A stretch of 31,562 nt of DNA from Arthrobacter sp. (GTDB lineage: Bacteria; Actinomycetota; Actinomycetes; Actinomycetales; Micrococcaceae), in contig JAPSIT010000015.1 in NCBI GenBank assembly GCA_031178585.1, forward strand, positions 1 through 31,562. The letters run 5' to 3'. Position 1 is the first letter of the stretch, and each line of letters starts with the position of its first letter. Positions 30,959 to 31,562 of the stretch are shown in pieces. Under the pieces are notes generated by a model. The model was given only the letters and a program-made list of their open reading frames with translations, made no database searches and was not told the DNA's origin. The position numbers were made by a program, and so were the translations under genes.

Positions 30959-31252
30959 CATCGCTCCATGCTTCTACGAGGTGTATAAAATCACCTTGGA
31001 TTGGCCAGAGCCCCGGCTGAAGGGGCAGATAATCCCGCTGGTTGAGCTCGTCGATACCGTGGTTGCAGCTCTTCCGGCCTTCCTCTACGGGTATGTTCCA
31101 CGCATTTTCCTTCTTTTAGAAGCCCCTGAGTGGTAGAACGAGATGATTGCCAGGGTGTGGATAACTTTGAGTCGAGAAGTATGGCCTCGGTTACCCTTTA
31201 ACCATTGCTCGGACACCGTCGTCCGATACCTATCCGGGGGGATTAGCTGCGC
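30959..31252. other. Intergenic gap without a supported gene
   Basis: These 294 bp lie between the divergent split-barrel gene and the lipoprotein gene. They have lower GC than their surroundings. A minus-strand -10-like TATACA (30987-30982) fits the split-barrel gene. I see no tRNA fold, no RBS-supported frame and no strong terminator. Confidence 0.6.
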
Positions 31253-31562
31253 ATGACTTCTCGTTCATCCATTTCCGGGCGCCTGCGCCTGGCTGCTGTT
31301 TCCTTTTCCGCGGTCGCTGGCTTGGTTCTCACCAGTTGCAGCAACGGCGAGGATCCCCAGGCCAGCCCCAATGCCGGCCCACCTTCCCTCGCTTCCCAGG
31401 CAGCCACTGCCACGCCGAGCGCCACGGCGACTCCGAAACCGACCCCCGTCTATAAACCCGCCGATGCAAAAGGCCGGGCGCAGAATGTCCCTGTGCCAGT
31501 GAAGCCGGCGTTGGCGGACAAGAATTCGAAGGAAGGACTGGAGGCGTTCGCAAAGTATTGGT
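31253..31562 (+). CDS. Lipoprotein, DUF6318-like, truncated by window end
   Basis: The ATG at 31253 opens a frame that runs off the window after 103 codons. A basic N-terminus, a hydrophobic segment and the lipobox LTSC (Cys29) predict a lipoprotein. A Ser/Ala/Thr/Pro-rich linker follows, then PVYKPADAKGRAQNVPVPV and KEGLEAFAKYW, which I recall from actinobacterial DUF6318-type lipoproteins of unknown function. A G-rich stretch (31236-31241) lies 11 nt upstream and may be the ribosome site. The C-terminus is not in view. Confidence 0.8.
   Translation, partial: MTSRSSISGRLRLAAVSFSAVAGLVLTSCSNGEDPQASPNAGPPSLASQAATATPSATATPKPTPVYKPADAKGRAQNVPVPVKPALADKNSKEGLEAFAKYW

Noticed and set aside
31038..31136. 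tRNA-like or coding-looking stretch with a VELVDT translation
   Set aside because: Translated tRNA genes often give VELVDT, but no acceptor stem, T-arm or anticodon arm can be drawn here.
31238..31250. 13-base match (GGGGATTAGCTGC) to the right arm of the long hairpin at 17922-17934
   Set aside because: A 13-base match between two places in a 31-kb sequence is expected several times by chance, so no pairing or shared element is claimed.
1..31562. CRISPR arrays, insertion sequences, prophage genes or replication origins
   Set aside because: I found no regularly spaced repeats, transposase or integrase motifs, or origin-like repeat clusters in the window.

Overview
The window is a high-GC chromosomal segment with dense, short-spaced genes, frequent GTG/TTG starts, stop/start overlaps (GTGA, ATGA, TAGTG) and several apparently leaderless genes. 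Together with the protein families this suggests an actinobacterium of the Micrococcaceae (Arthrobacter/Pseudarthrobacter-like). That placement is inference from style and protein similarity, not a search result. I saw no transposase, integrase, CRISPR array, rRNA or tRNA.

Layout. (1) 1-4408: a sugar/polyol ABC import cassette (lipoprotein binding protein, permease, single-domain ATPase) plus a Gfo/Idh/MocA dehydrogenase, behind two candidate promoters. (2) 4417-8610: a class I amidotransferase (gamma-glutamyl-GABA hydrolase type) divergent from a FadR-type GntR regulator, followed by an MFS/SDR operon that carries a near-perfect 19-bp GntR-type palindrome just after its promoter; a strong terminator closes the unit. 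(3) 8662-12512: a LOG-family protein; a ferritin-like/VIT1 iron transporter translationally coupled to a membrane-anchored matrixin-like zinc protease; and a small acidic protein. (4) 12558-17945: a sodium/solute symporter, a divergent HTH-cupin regulator, a ureohydrolase (agmatinase/guanidinobutyrase type) and an overlapping thiamine-diphosphate enzyme. I read this as a guanidino-compound, possibly arginine-transamination, catabolic cluster. A 26-bp perfect hairpin ends it.

(5) 18016-22584: a probable 17-codon leader peptide, an asymmetric heterodimeric ABC exporter (one subunit with degenerate Walker B and H-loop, the other with a degenerate signature), a hotdog thioesterase and a small PLDc_N-like membrane protein. 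(6) 22639-26140: a two-gene McrB/McrC-type modification-dependent restriction system with an unusual long N-terminal region. (7) 26182-27501: a small unknown protein, and a TetR regulator behind a perfect 20-bp palindrome. (8) 27527-30958: a divergent histidine kinase/response regulator pair, an orphan Vsr-type endonuclease and a flavin-binding split-barrel protein. (9) 31253-end: the start of a lipoprotein gene cut by the window edge.

Most genes are ordinary accessory metabolism, transport and regulation. The parts most worth a second look are the leader peptide before the ABC exporter, the McrBC pair, the guanidino cluster and its palindromic operator, the GntR operator, the recurring leaderless architecture and the protease/iron-transporter coupling.
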